Program-made: the position numbers and the translations under genes | Assembly: GCA_049671305.1 (NCBI GenBank) | Contig: JBATUR010000110.1 | Coordinates: forward strand, 1-16,326 | DNA length: 16,326 bases | DNA from: CADCTM01 sp049671305 | Lineage (GTDB): Bacteria > Cyanobacteriota > Cyanobacteriia > Cyanobacteriales > Coleofasciculaceae | Reading direction: 5' to 3' | Shown here: in pieces, positions 1 through 5,936 of the stretch | How the letters are laid out: each line of letters opens with the position of its first letter | Position numbering within the stretch: position 1 is the first letter of the stretch | Notes under the pieces: generated by a model | Databases searched by the model: none | The model's input: only the letters and a program-made list of their open reading frames with translations | What the model was told of the DNA's origin: nothing

Positions 1-741
1 TCAAGCATTTCTAACTTTGCTCGTGATCCAGTTGCCGCTGCCACAGTTAATCGCATCGTCGTTAACTATCCCAGCCTAACTAGCTTAAATCCAGTTCGTA
101 ATGCTACACGGGCAGAAGTTGCTGCATTCCTCTACCAAGCACTGGTTAAGGAAGGCGCCGCACAAGCGATCGCTTCTTCTTTCATTGTCGATCCAACTCC
201 TGTCGCCACTAACTTCACAATTCCTGCCGGCGCGACTATTCCTGTGAAGTACGAAAAAGATAAAATCTTGGTTACCAAGGATGAAACCGTACCTCTAACC
301 TTGACAGTAGACCGCAACATTACCACCAATACTGGTACTGTGTTAATTCCTGTCGGCAGTCAAATTATCGGTGAATTGCGCCCTGCTTCAGGCGGTTCTC
401 AGTTTGTTGCTAAGACATTGGTGATGAATGGTCAACAAATGTCCTTGAATGCCACATCTGACGTTATTACCAAGACAGAAACTGTTCGCAAAGGCATTAA
501 CGTTGGCAATATCGCCAAGAATGCGGCTTTGGGTACTGCTGCTGCGGCTGCGATTTCTGCCGTAACTGGTGACAGAGCGATCGCTACAGAAGAACTCTTA
601 CTCGGTGGTGGTGCCGGTGCAATAGTTACCTTGATCCAAAACTTCATTGGTCGTAACAGCGTCGATCTCGTTTCGATTACTCCAGGCACTGACTTGAATC
701 TGCAATTAGGATCGCCTTTAGAAATCAGCGTTAATCGCTAA
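1..741 (+). CDS. S-layer homology (SLH) domain envelope protein, 3' part
   Basis: The frame is open from base 1 to a TAA at 739-741, so the N-terminus lies outside the window (246 codons seen). The first ~50 visible residues end in a typical SLH motif (RNATRAEVAAFLYQALV, about residues 35-49). SLH modules anchor proteins to cell-wall polymers, and in cyanobacteria many sit in outer-membrane or periplasmic proteins. After a short linker comes a ~165-residue C-terminal domain rich in beta-type sequence (VLIPVGSQIIGEL, VDLVSITPGTDLNLQL). It is interrupted by an Ala/Gly-rich stretch (AALGTAAAAAISA, LLLGGGAGAIVTL) that could be a glycine-zipper-like segment. The order 'VLIP.GS..IGE', Gly-rich helix, 'PGT.L...L' recalls the VirB10/TrbI C-terminal domain, but that is only inference. 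The gene is convergent with the histidine kinase downstream and ends at a hairpin. The SLH assignment is solid; the cellular role is unknown. Confidence 0.85.
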   Translation, partial: SSISNFARDPVAAATVNRIVVNYPSLTSLNPVRNATRAEVAAFLYQALVKEGAAQAIASSFIVDPTPVATNFTIPAGATIPVKYEKDKILVTKDETVPLTLTVDRNITTNTGTVLIPVGSQIIGELRPASGGSQFVAKTLVMNGQQMSLNATSDVITKTETVRKGINVGNIAKNAALGTAAAAAISAVTGDRAIATEELLLGGGAGAIVTLIQNFIGRNSVDLVSITPGTDLNLQLGSPLEISVNR

Positions 742-743
742 GT

Positions 744-788
744 ATTAATTATTGGTTAATTGTCTAGGAGCAATAACCAATAATTAAT
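744..788. terminator. Hairpin between convergent genes, probable bidirectional terminator
   Basis: Two perfect 15-nt arms (744-758 ATTAATTATTGGTTA and 774-788) flank a 15-nt spacer. With one bulged A the stem gains three more pairs (760-762 with 771-773), leaving an 8-nt loop. The hairpin starts three bases after the SLH stop codon. Its distal arm includes the TAA stop of the opposing kinase gene (784-786). There is no long T-run, but the stem is AT-rich and its position between convergent ends fits termination from both sides. Confidence 0.65.
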
Positions 789-2142
789 CCCGAAGAATTG
801 ATGACAACCAAACCACAAAAGTTGTCCCTTTTCCTAGATTAGCTTGATAGCGATTAATTGCCTCAAAATTATGTTTAGCCCACACAGGTTGTGCTGGGCT
901 AAATACTTCTATTTGACCCTGCATTTGTTCAATTAACTCTTTAGCGATCGCTAAACCTAATCCACTACCAGGTATGGCTGTTGCCGCCTGGACGCCCCGA
1001 TAATGCCGCTCAAATAGATGTTCCAAGTCTTGGGGTGGAATGCCGGGTCCCGTGTCACTGATGGCTATGGCGGTCATTGTACTGTGTTCAGTTTGCCCAA
1101 CACCTGCTCGGATTTCAATTTGTCCGCCAGGAGGTGTGTATTTTAAGGCATTGTCGAGCAAATTATTAAATACTTCTCGTAGCGCTTTGGCGTTACCCTG
1201 CACTAAGGGCAATTGCTCAGGAAGGGTGGTAATTAAGGTCAGATTTCGTTCCGTTGCGATCGCACGTGCCGAAACTAAAAGCGGTTCCAAAACAGCCGTA
1301 ATCGATATAGCTTCTTGCATTTGAGCATTGCTGGGTAGAAGCGATAATCCTGGCGTTGCTGGTTGTTGAGAAGCCTCATCGATTAGAGGAGAGGCATTGA
1401 GGATGATTGGTGTTTCTTGCATATCCAGACAAGCATCAAACTGTTGCAATAATTCTTGTAGGCGATCGCTTTCTCCGACAATACTGGCTGCGGCTTCTTG
1501 GTTTTTGTCTCCTGGTTGCAAGCGCTTAAATAATAACTTGCCAAAAGTGCGTATAGCTGTTACGGGATTACGAAATTGATGCAACAAATCATCTAAGCGA
1601 TCGCGTTGTTGAGCCTGAAAACGCCTAGATTGCGTCAACTCATCTTCTACCCAAACACGACGTTGATCCATCAAACAAGCCAGCGTCAAAGTGCCAGCGA
1701 TTCGTTCAATTGTCGCCTTTTCTTGCTCATTCCAGGCTCGATCATCCCGTGCTGTCACCAGCAACCCCATCACCACTCCTTCATGAATTAAAGGCAAAAC
1801 AATCTGACGCTGCTTTAGGTAATTTTCTTGCCAATCTGCGGATTCTGCACTATCTTCAGGGTCATTGCTCAAGTGTTGAGGAAGTAAGCGCGGGGCAGCT
1901 TTTAATAAGCGAGGAATTGTCTTAATTTCGCCTTGAAGTTCTGGCAAAAACTCACTTGTTTCTTCAGCTTTCCAAACCGTTGCCTCTGGATAAACGACTA
2001 CAGGTATTAGCTTAGGCTCCACATCTTCCACTAATTCTTCTGTTAAATAAACAGCACTTAAAGCAGCTCCTAATGTTTGAGTTAATACTGCCACCTGCGA
2101 TTTACACAAGGCAACAAATTCTGAAGAAGCAGGAATAAACAT
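784..2142 (-). CDS. hik2: GAF-domain sensor histidine kinase, Hik2/CSK-like
   Basis: A soluble 452-residue kinase with no signal peptide or membrane helix. Residues ~1-165 look like a GAF sensor domain. The dimerisation/phosphoacceptor helix carries HQFRNPVTAIRTFGKLL with His188 as the likely phosphorylated residue. The ATPase domain follows, with N box (NNLLDNALKYTPPGG, 326-340), G1 (DTGPGIPP, 363-370) and G2 (GSGLGLAIAKEL, 392-403). Domain order, size and the unusual HQFRNP-TA-RTFGKLL helix match my memory of cyanobacterial Hik2, the homologue of chloroplast sensor kinase CSK. CSK/Hik2 are reported to sense photosynthetic electron-transport redox state and to act on photosystem gene expression. 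Cys13 in the N-terminus (ALCKSQ) is a candidate cofactor or redox cysteine. No response regulator is adjacent, as is usual for dispersed cyanobacterial kinases. The kinase class is certain; the Hik2 identity is probable. No clear ribosome-binding site precedes the ATG. Confidence 0.9.
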   Translation of the reverse strand: MFIPASSEFVALCKSQVAVLTQTLGAALSAVYLTEELVEDVEPKLIPVVVYPEATVWKAEETSEFLPELQGEIKTIPRLLKAAPRLLPQHLSNDPEDSAESADWQENYLKQRQIVLPLIHEGVVMGLLVTARDDRAWNEQEKATIERIAGTLTLACLMDQRRVWVEDELTQSRRFQAQQRDRLDDLLHQFRNPVTAIRTFGKLLFKRLQPGDKNQEAAASIVGESDRLQELLQQFDACLDMQETPIILNASPLIDEASQQPATPGLSLLPSNAQMQEAISITAVLEPLLVSARAIATERNLTLITTLPEQLPLVQGNAKALREVFNNLLDNALKYTPPGGQIEIRAGVGQTEHSTMTAIAISDTGPGIPPQDLEHLFERHYRGVQAATAIPGSGLGLAIAKELIEQMQGQIEVFSPAQPVWAKHNFEAINRYQANLGKGTTFVVWLSSILRD

Positions 2143-2458
2143 GGGGCTAAAATCACTGAGGGGGGGACTACACTACCGAAAAGAGCAACTTTGATCGGTT
2201 TCTTTTTATCATCTTTCAGTAGTTATTAAACCGACGCTTTAAACATGAGCTGCAACTGAGCCAAAAATTAAGTCAAGTTAATACTGATCTTTAAGTTTAG
2301 AATTAAGAAGAGGTTTTGACTAATTTTGTTAGGGAATACCTATTTGGCTGGTAGCCTGAGATTTTGCCGGATTATTACCAGAAATTTACCATTTTTTAAC
2401 TGTTGTGACTTTTGTTACTGCCAACTTGTTGCTATTTGTATCGAACTATGAAAACAGA

Positions 2459-2487
2459 TTGATATTCTGAACTCAATCCGATATAAT
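2459..2487 (+). promoter_or_regulatory. Near-consensus sigma-70-type promoter of the 2546 gene
   Basis: A -35 box TTGATA (2459-2464, 5 of 6 to TTGACA) is followed by exactly 17 bp and then TATAAT (2482-2487, 6 of 6). Transcription should start near 2494, giving a ~52-nt leader. No other spot in this spacer matches as well. Confidence 0.7.
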
Positions 2488-2496
2488 TTCGACGGC

Positions 2497-2518
2497 TTTT
2501 GTAACTAACATTACAAAA
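2497..2518. promoter_or_regulatory. Palindrome just downstream of -10, NtcA-like TGTA-N8-TACA
   Basis: Perfect 8-nt arms, TTTTGTAA (2497-2504) and TTACAAAA (2511-2518), flank CTAACA. The core at 2500-2515 fits the full NtcA recognition pattern TGTA-N8-TACA. NtcA is the cyanobacterial nitrogen/2-oxoglutarate regulator of the CRP family. The site covers roughly +4 to +25 relative to the inferred start, so binding there would be expected to repress, not activate. It could instead be a leader hairpin or the operator of another dimeric regulator. Confidence 0.45.
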
Positions 2519-2531
2519 TGTCGGCAAAAAG

Positions 2532-2537
2532 AGGAGG
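2532..2537 (+). promoter_or_regulatory. Strong Shine-Dalgarno that fixes the TTG start at 2546
   Basis: AGGAGG lies eight bases before TTG at 2546. An ATG at 2518 is in another frame and has no such site, so the TTG is the supported start of the basic protein. Confidence 0.75.
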
Positions 2538-2545
2538 TAAAGAGG

Positions 2546-2863
2546 TTGGCAAGAAGACGCAAGCGCAAAAGTCGCCGCCGCCAGGAAGGGCGCAAGATTC
2601 TGGAGCACGTGCCTCAGTATAATCTCGAAAGCGGTGAAGATAAACCAGTCACAGCAGCACGAAAATATATACAGTCCGCCGGGATACTGCCACCAGCTTT
2701 GCTGCTAGTGAAGCGAAACGAACACACCACAGACCGTTATTTTTGGGCAGAAAAAGGTCTATTTGGTGCTCAATATGTTGAAGAAAACCATTTTCTGTTT
2801 CCCAGCCTCCGGGTACCAGATTCACCCGTAGAACAAGTTGCAGTAGCGGTTTCTAGCTGTTGA
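2546..2863 (+). CDS. Small basic conserved cyanobacterial protein, DUF3155-type
   Basis: A 105-residue protein with an extremely basic N-terminus (ARRRKRKSRRRQEGRK, residues 2-17), followed by a compact globular part containing LPPALLLVKRNEHTTDRYFW and ending in a short hydrophobic tail. I recognise it as the DUF3155 family, restricted to cyanobacteria as far as I recall and of unknown function. The Arg/Lys cluster suggests nucleic-acid or ribosome contact, but that is inference. It starts at TTG, fixed by an AGGAGG eight bases upstream. It has its own near-consensus promoter and an NtcA-like palindrome in its leader, and appears monocistronic. A hairpin follows before the convergent membrane-protein gene. 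Confidence 0.85.
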   Translation: MARRRKRKSRRRQEGRKILEHVPQYNLESGEDKPVTAARKYIQSAGILPPALLLVKRNEHTTDRYFWAEKGLFGAQYVEENHFLFPSLRVPDSPVEQVAVAVSSC

Positions 2864-2893
2864 GCCCTCACCATCAAAGGTGAATCACGATTA

Positions 2894-2933
2894 ATTAATC
2901 CGACTAAGAGTTAGCACTTTTGGTCGGATTAAT
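2894..2933. terminator. Hairpin between convergent genes, putative terminator
   Basis: Perfect 11-nt arms ATTAATCCGAC (2894-2904) and GTCGGATTAAT (2923-2933) enclose an 18-nt loop. The hairpin lies between the ends of the convergent 2546 and 2949 genes. No T-tract follows, so termination is inferred from position and symmetry. Confidence 0.55.
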
Positions 2934-2948
2934 CTAATCTATTTACGG

Positions 2949-3494
2949 TTAATGGCTAGATGATTCTACCGCTTTTTTGAGCTTTAATGCCTGTTGTAAT
3001 TCTTGAAGTTCATCACGATGTGCTGTAACGGTAACCAAAGTTTGGACGGCTTCTGGTTCTGGTGTGGTGTAAGCTTCTACGGTTAAAGACACCTGCTCAT
3101 TTCTTCCGGCTTTTTTCCAATAAAAAACCCCAGCAGCAGGGGATAGTAAAACTAGTCCTAAGAAAATTTGACTCAGGGACGAATCGAGAAAAGAGAGCAT
3201 TAATGATAAACAAAGAATGCCACAAGCTGCGAGTATGGTTAAAAAAATAGCCATAAACCAACTAGGACGAACAAAGCCTTGGAATGTAACTTGATTAGTT
3301 GCGGCATCTAGGGCGGCAACACGGTAAGCTCTTTGATCAAAATATTGCTGCAAGCGTGTAAGAATAGATTCTTCTGATTCTTGAGCAATTAATCCCACTT
3401 GTTGGGTGCGGTCTTTCACAGATGCTCGAATAAAAAACACTAAACCTACTGCCATCAAAAGTGTTAGCAGGAGTGTGGAAGATAAAATTGGCAT
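2949..3494 (-). CDS. Three-helix membrane protein, CCB1-like cytochrome b6f assembly factor
   Basis: 181 residues from the preferred ATG at 3494 (sequence beginning MPILSS). An upstream in-frame ATG at 3527 would add 11 polar residues; neither has a clear ribosome-binding site. With the preferred start, helices fall at about residues 3-23 (LLLTLLMAVGLVFFIRA), 79-101 (WFMAIFLTILAACGILCLSL) and 108-127 (IFLGLVLLSPAAGVFYW). The first loop contains FIRASVKDRTQQ and a motif QQYFDQRAYRV. From memory this matches the cyanobacterial family named 'cofactor assembly of complex C subunit B' (CCB1/DUF3529 type). In chloroplasts CCB proteins attach the atypical haem c(i) to cytochrome b6 on the stromal side. 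The C-terminal ~55 residues are soluble and charged. Membrane topology is clear; the CCB1 assignment is tentative and CCB2/CCB4 relatives are the alternative. Confidence 0.65.
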   Translation of the reverse strand: MPILSSTLLLTLLMAVGLVFFIRASVKDRTQQVGLIAQESEESILTRLQQYFDQRAYRVAALDAATNQVTFQGFVRPSWFMAIFLTILAACGILCLSLMLSFLDSSLSQIFLGLVLLSPAAGVFYWKKAGRNEQVSLTVEAYTTPEPEAVQTLVTVTAHRDELQELQQALKLKKAVESSSH

Positions 3495-3735
3495 ATTCAC
3501 GGCTGTTTGATTAAGACATTCACGCATTCATTACTATTTTACGATTTGTTAACCAATAGATGTCAGTGATGAGCAGTTATCTCACCAAAGGAAGCGCTTT
3601 GTCTTGATCAAACAATTCAACCGAGACTATTAAACAATCGCTAGCAGCTTGTTAAGGCAGAATGATTCCTTACCAATGCGTAATCAAACGCGACTGCTAG
3701 ACGGTATTATTTTGACAATAGACAACAAGAAACTT

Positions 3736-4089
3736 TTACATCGCCTTGCTGTCATCAGTCATATAGCCTCGCCAGAAGCTGGCAAGTTCTTGAGCTTGCT
3801 CTCGCCACTCAGAGCGAATTTGATACATTCTGCGAGGGCGTCCCCTACCTTCAACCTTTTTCCAGTATCCAGCGATCGCTTCTGATTCTTCCAAAAACTT
3901 TAAGGCACTGTAGAGGACAGTATCAGAAAGTCGATAGGTTGGGTGCTCTTGTTCTAGTTGTTGAATCAGTTGTGTTCCATAAGATTCTCCTTTCAACAAG
4001 ACAGACAGCACGTAACATACGGCTAATTCCTTGTTGAGATAGTTAGGAGGGGGGTCTTGAAAAAACTGATAGATATCGTCAAATTTCAT
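3736..4089 (-). CDS. PadR-type winged-helix transcriptional regulator
   Basis: 117 residues from ATG 4089 (MKFDDIYQFF). Earlier in-frame starts at 4095 and 4167 exist, but the upstream residues look unconserved and no start has a good ribosome-binding site. The PadR winged helix spans about residues 18-95: a first helix with KELAVCYVLSVLL, the recognition region SYGTQLIQQL...YRLSDTVLYSALKFLEE, and the wing GYWKKVEGRGRPRRMYQI. PadR proteins are usually dimeric repressors responding to small molecules or stress. This one is short and lacks a long C-terminal dimerisation domain. The next gene on the strand, the CCB1-like one, starts beyond a ~240-bp gap and is upstream, so shared transcription is possible but unsupported. 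The target is unknown. Confidence 0.85.
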   Translation of the reverse strand: MKFDDIYQFFQDPPPNYLNKELAVCYVLSVLLKGESYGTQLIQQLEQEHPTYRLSDTVLYSALKFLEESEAIAGYWKKVEGRGRPRRMYQIRSEWREQAQELASFWRGYMTDDSKAM

Positions 4090-4433
4090 CTGCATAGCTC
4101 GCTGAATATCCCAGCCAACCGGCTTTATATGGGAAAGTTTTCCTGAAACTAACAACCGCTTCAGCACCCCTAAAAAACTCTTAACAACACAGCTTTATAC
4201 ATCACCGTGTACTCATTATTCTCAAATCACCCATAGCCTTACGCCAAAAGCGTTATTGCTTTGAGGAGTATCAAAACTGATTCTTTGAGGACACAACACT
4301 TCCAAGAGTGTTTGCCTGAGCGATCTAACAAACCTTACTTGCTAATCACACGACGATCGCGTGAAAGTTACAACTCAGGCGTCATTCACTGGCTGCGTCC
4401 TATTCAGATGCCACACAACTGATATAATCTACG

Positions 4434-4551
4434 TTCAATTTTAGCGAAGTCACTTACAACTCTCTTCAGTAGCATCTTTACAATCTCCAATGTTGATTAA
4501 CCTGGTAGATGAATTCATTCCCTGAAGTTCTCAGTGCTGTCTAAAATTGAA
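4434..4551. repeat. Spaced inverted repeat, possible MITE-like element
   Basis: Perfect 11-nt arms TTCAATTTTAG (4434-4444) and CTAAAATTGAA (4541-4551) are 96 bp apart. Similarity continues patchily inward (CTCTTCAG near 4465 against CTGAAG near 4522), so a ~118-nt imperfect foldback is possible. I see no obvious target-site duplication. It could be a small non-autonomous element or chance in AT-rich DNA. Confidence 0.3.
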
Positions 4552-4584
4552 TGCATCAATCTCTATCTACTCACCCTTTAGCTA

Positions 4585-4938
4585 TTATTCCGTACACTTT
4601 TCAGTTCTTAGGAAAATAACAGTCCCTGGTTTTGATTTAGGTTCGAGTCTTTGCACTTGTGCCTTTGCTAATAAAGTATTCGCACCACTGCTACTTTTAT
4701 AGATGAATCAAGGGCTGACCAAGGCTAGGACATAAATGGCATAAGCCAGATGCTGCCTTAAAATTGGTTCCAAATGCTTCATCATGCCTCAGCAATTTGC
4801 TTTCTTCAAGAAATAGCAAACGACATAGCCATATTTACAACCCTGAGTTTGTCCTTTGTCAAGACGACGACTGGCTGGAATTAAAAGTTCTCGTATTTTA
4901 CATTTTTTGTAGAAAATCCGTGCCTCAATTTGCTTAAC
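4585..4938 (-). pseudogene. Possible decayed coding frame (118 codons with internal stops)
   Basis: One minus-strand frame runs from a stop at 4939-4941 to TAA at 4585-4587 with only two internal TGAs (4789-4791 and 4708-4710). The first 49 codons read like real protein (for example LLIPASRRLDKGQTQGC and KYGYVVCYFLKK). They contain no ATG, GTG or early TTG start, which argues for a fragment and not a small gene. The middle piece starts with MMKHLEPILRQHLAYAIYV and the last contains ANTLLAKAQVQRLEPKSK. I do not recognise the family. The alternatives are chance or a short gene using a rare start codon. Confidence 0.25.
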
Positions 4939-5189
4939 TTAATGAATGACAACGTTCACACCTAAGCTACAAAATAGCAAGCAAGGTTTTCCACAACGAG
5001 AATCGATCAGCCAATTCACAAAATCGCAAGATAGAAAGAACAAACGTTTCAAGTATAGCCGGATTGACTTGAGAAGCAGTAAAATCAGCACAACAACCTC
5101 TGTATTCGTCTGATGAGAAGCCTCAAATTCAGTCGTAAACACACAGATACTCATCCAAACCGCCTTAAATTTTTGAGCGGGCAGCCCCA

Positions 5190-5774
5190 ATGCAAGAAAA
5201 GTCTGAATCTTCACTTCCTCCAGCCCTCCAGCGTGTTGCTCTGTCGCTACGCACTTTTGGGGGAATTTCTTTTTGGCTTCAATTAGTTTTAGGGGTAATT
5301 TCTGGTTTAATTTTGGTGTTTGCAACCGTTAGTGGTAGTATTGGTCGCGCCCCTAATCAAGCTGGTAACCAGGGAACAGGATTTGGTATATTTTTCGCCA
5401 TTTGTGGCTTGGTAACGCTGGGTGTGGGGGCATATTTTGCCTTTCGTTATACACGCATTTCTAAAGATTTACTTTTGTCAAACGCAGCGGGACGACCCAG
5501 TAAGGCTGATACTTTGCAAATAATCAGGTTAGGACTGATTGTAAATTTAGTGGGAATGTTGTTGACGATTGTGGGAGCGCAAGCGATTGTCGGCAGTATC
5601 TTAGCAAAGTCTCTATCTCAACCACAAGGGGCGTTGGGGATTGGCGCAATTGATTTAAATCGATTTGTGCAACCCTTAGATTTATTTGTGGTACAGGCGA
5701 ATACTAATACGATCGCTGCTCATTTTGTCGGCATTACGGCTTCTTTGTGGCTGTTTAATCGCGTTAATCGATAA
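5190..5774 (+). CDS. DUF3611 four-helix membrane protein, Tic21/PIC1-like
   Basis: 194 residues with four predicted helices at about 24-47 (FGGISFWLQLVLGVISGLIL), 63-85 (GTGFGIFFAICGLVTLGVGA), 112-138 (IIRLGLIVNLVGMLLTIVGA) and 174-190. The N-terminal 'LPPALQRVALSLRTFGGISFWLQ' signature, the four-helix plan and the 'NTNTIAAHFVGITASLWLFNR' end match the DUF3611 family. Its plant member is the chloroplast inner-envelope protein Tic21/PIC1, proposed both as an import component and as an iron permease. A cyanobacterial homologue has been linked to iron transport, so a role in metal handling at the inner membrane is plausible but inferred. It is the first gene of the rightward block; serS starts 162 bp downstream, so co-transcription is uncertain. 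The ribosome-binding site is weak. Confidence 0.85.
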   Translation: MQEKSESSLPPALQRVALSLRTFGGISFWLQLVLGVISGLILVFATVSGSIGRAPNQAGNQGTGFGIFFAICGLVTLGVGAYFAFRYTRISKDLLLSNAAGRPSKADTLQIIRLGLIVNLVGMLLTIVGAQAIVGSILAKSLSQPQGALGIGAIDLNRFVQPLDLFVVQANTNTIAAHFVGITASLWLFNRVNR

Positions 5775-5936
5775 GAAGGCGTGCGATCGCTTTGCAACGA
5801 ATGCCAAAATTAATTTTACTTTAGGCGAAAACTATGGCAAATTGAGGAAATTCAGGCGATCGCCATCTTATAAGCTCCTATTGTCTCTTTTGACATCAAA
5901 AACCCTCGCATTCTTATCGTACAAAGTCAAAAACCT

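Larger units (their letters stand above)
2143..2545. other. Divergent intergenic spacer (403 bp)
   Basis: The spacer lies between the divergent kinase (-) and the small basic protein (+). I see no credible coding frame. Its right end carries a promoter (2459-2487), a palindrome (2497-2518) and a strong ribosome-binding site (2532-2537) for the rightward gene. The leftward kinase promoter should also lie here, but I could not identify it. Confidence 0.6.
4090..5189. other. Gene-poor region (about 1.1 kb)
   Basis: No intact gene is convincing here. A 128-codon minus-strand frame (4939-5325) overlaps the 5' part of the DUF3611 gene, has unprotein-like composition, and is taken as a shadow. The region holds a decayed-looking minus-strand frame (4585-4938) and a long-range inverted repeat (4434-4551) with a TATAAT-like box just outside it (4423-4428, no matching -35). 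HIP1 sites are nearly absent here, unlike in the flanking genes, which fits relic or acquired DNA but is weak evidence. Confidence 0.5.

Noticed and set aside
3649..3885. 78-codon plus-strand frame
   Set aside because: Antisense to the PadR regulator, whose protein is clearly conserved; composition is not protein-like.
4640..4660. tRNA T-arm-like GGTTCGAGTC
   Set aside because: No flanking complementary stem, no acceptor or anticodon arm in proper spacing on either strand.
4708..4785. 25-residue minus-strand ORF MMKHLEPILRQHLAYAIYV...
   Set aside because: Too short, no ribosome-binding site and hydrophobic stretch too brief for a helix; better seen as part of the decayed frame 4585-4938.
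4939..5325. 128-codon minus-strand frame
   Set aside because: It overlaps the 5' half of the well-supported DUF3611 gene and has low-complexity, unprotein-like composition; treated as a shadow.
5890..5920. Possible serS promoter with TTGACA at 5890
   Set aside because: At 17-19 bp spacing the -10 is only CTTATC or TATCGT, too poor a match to list as a promoter.
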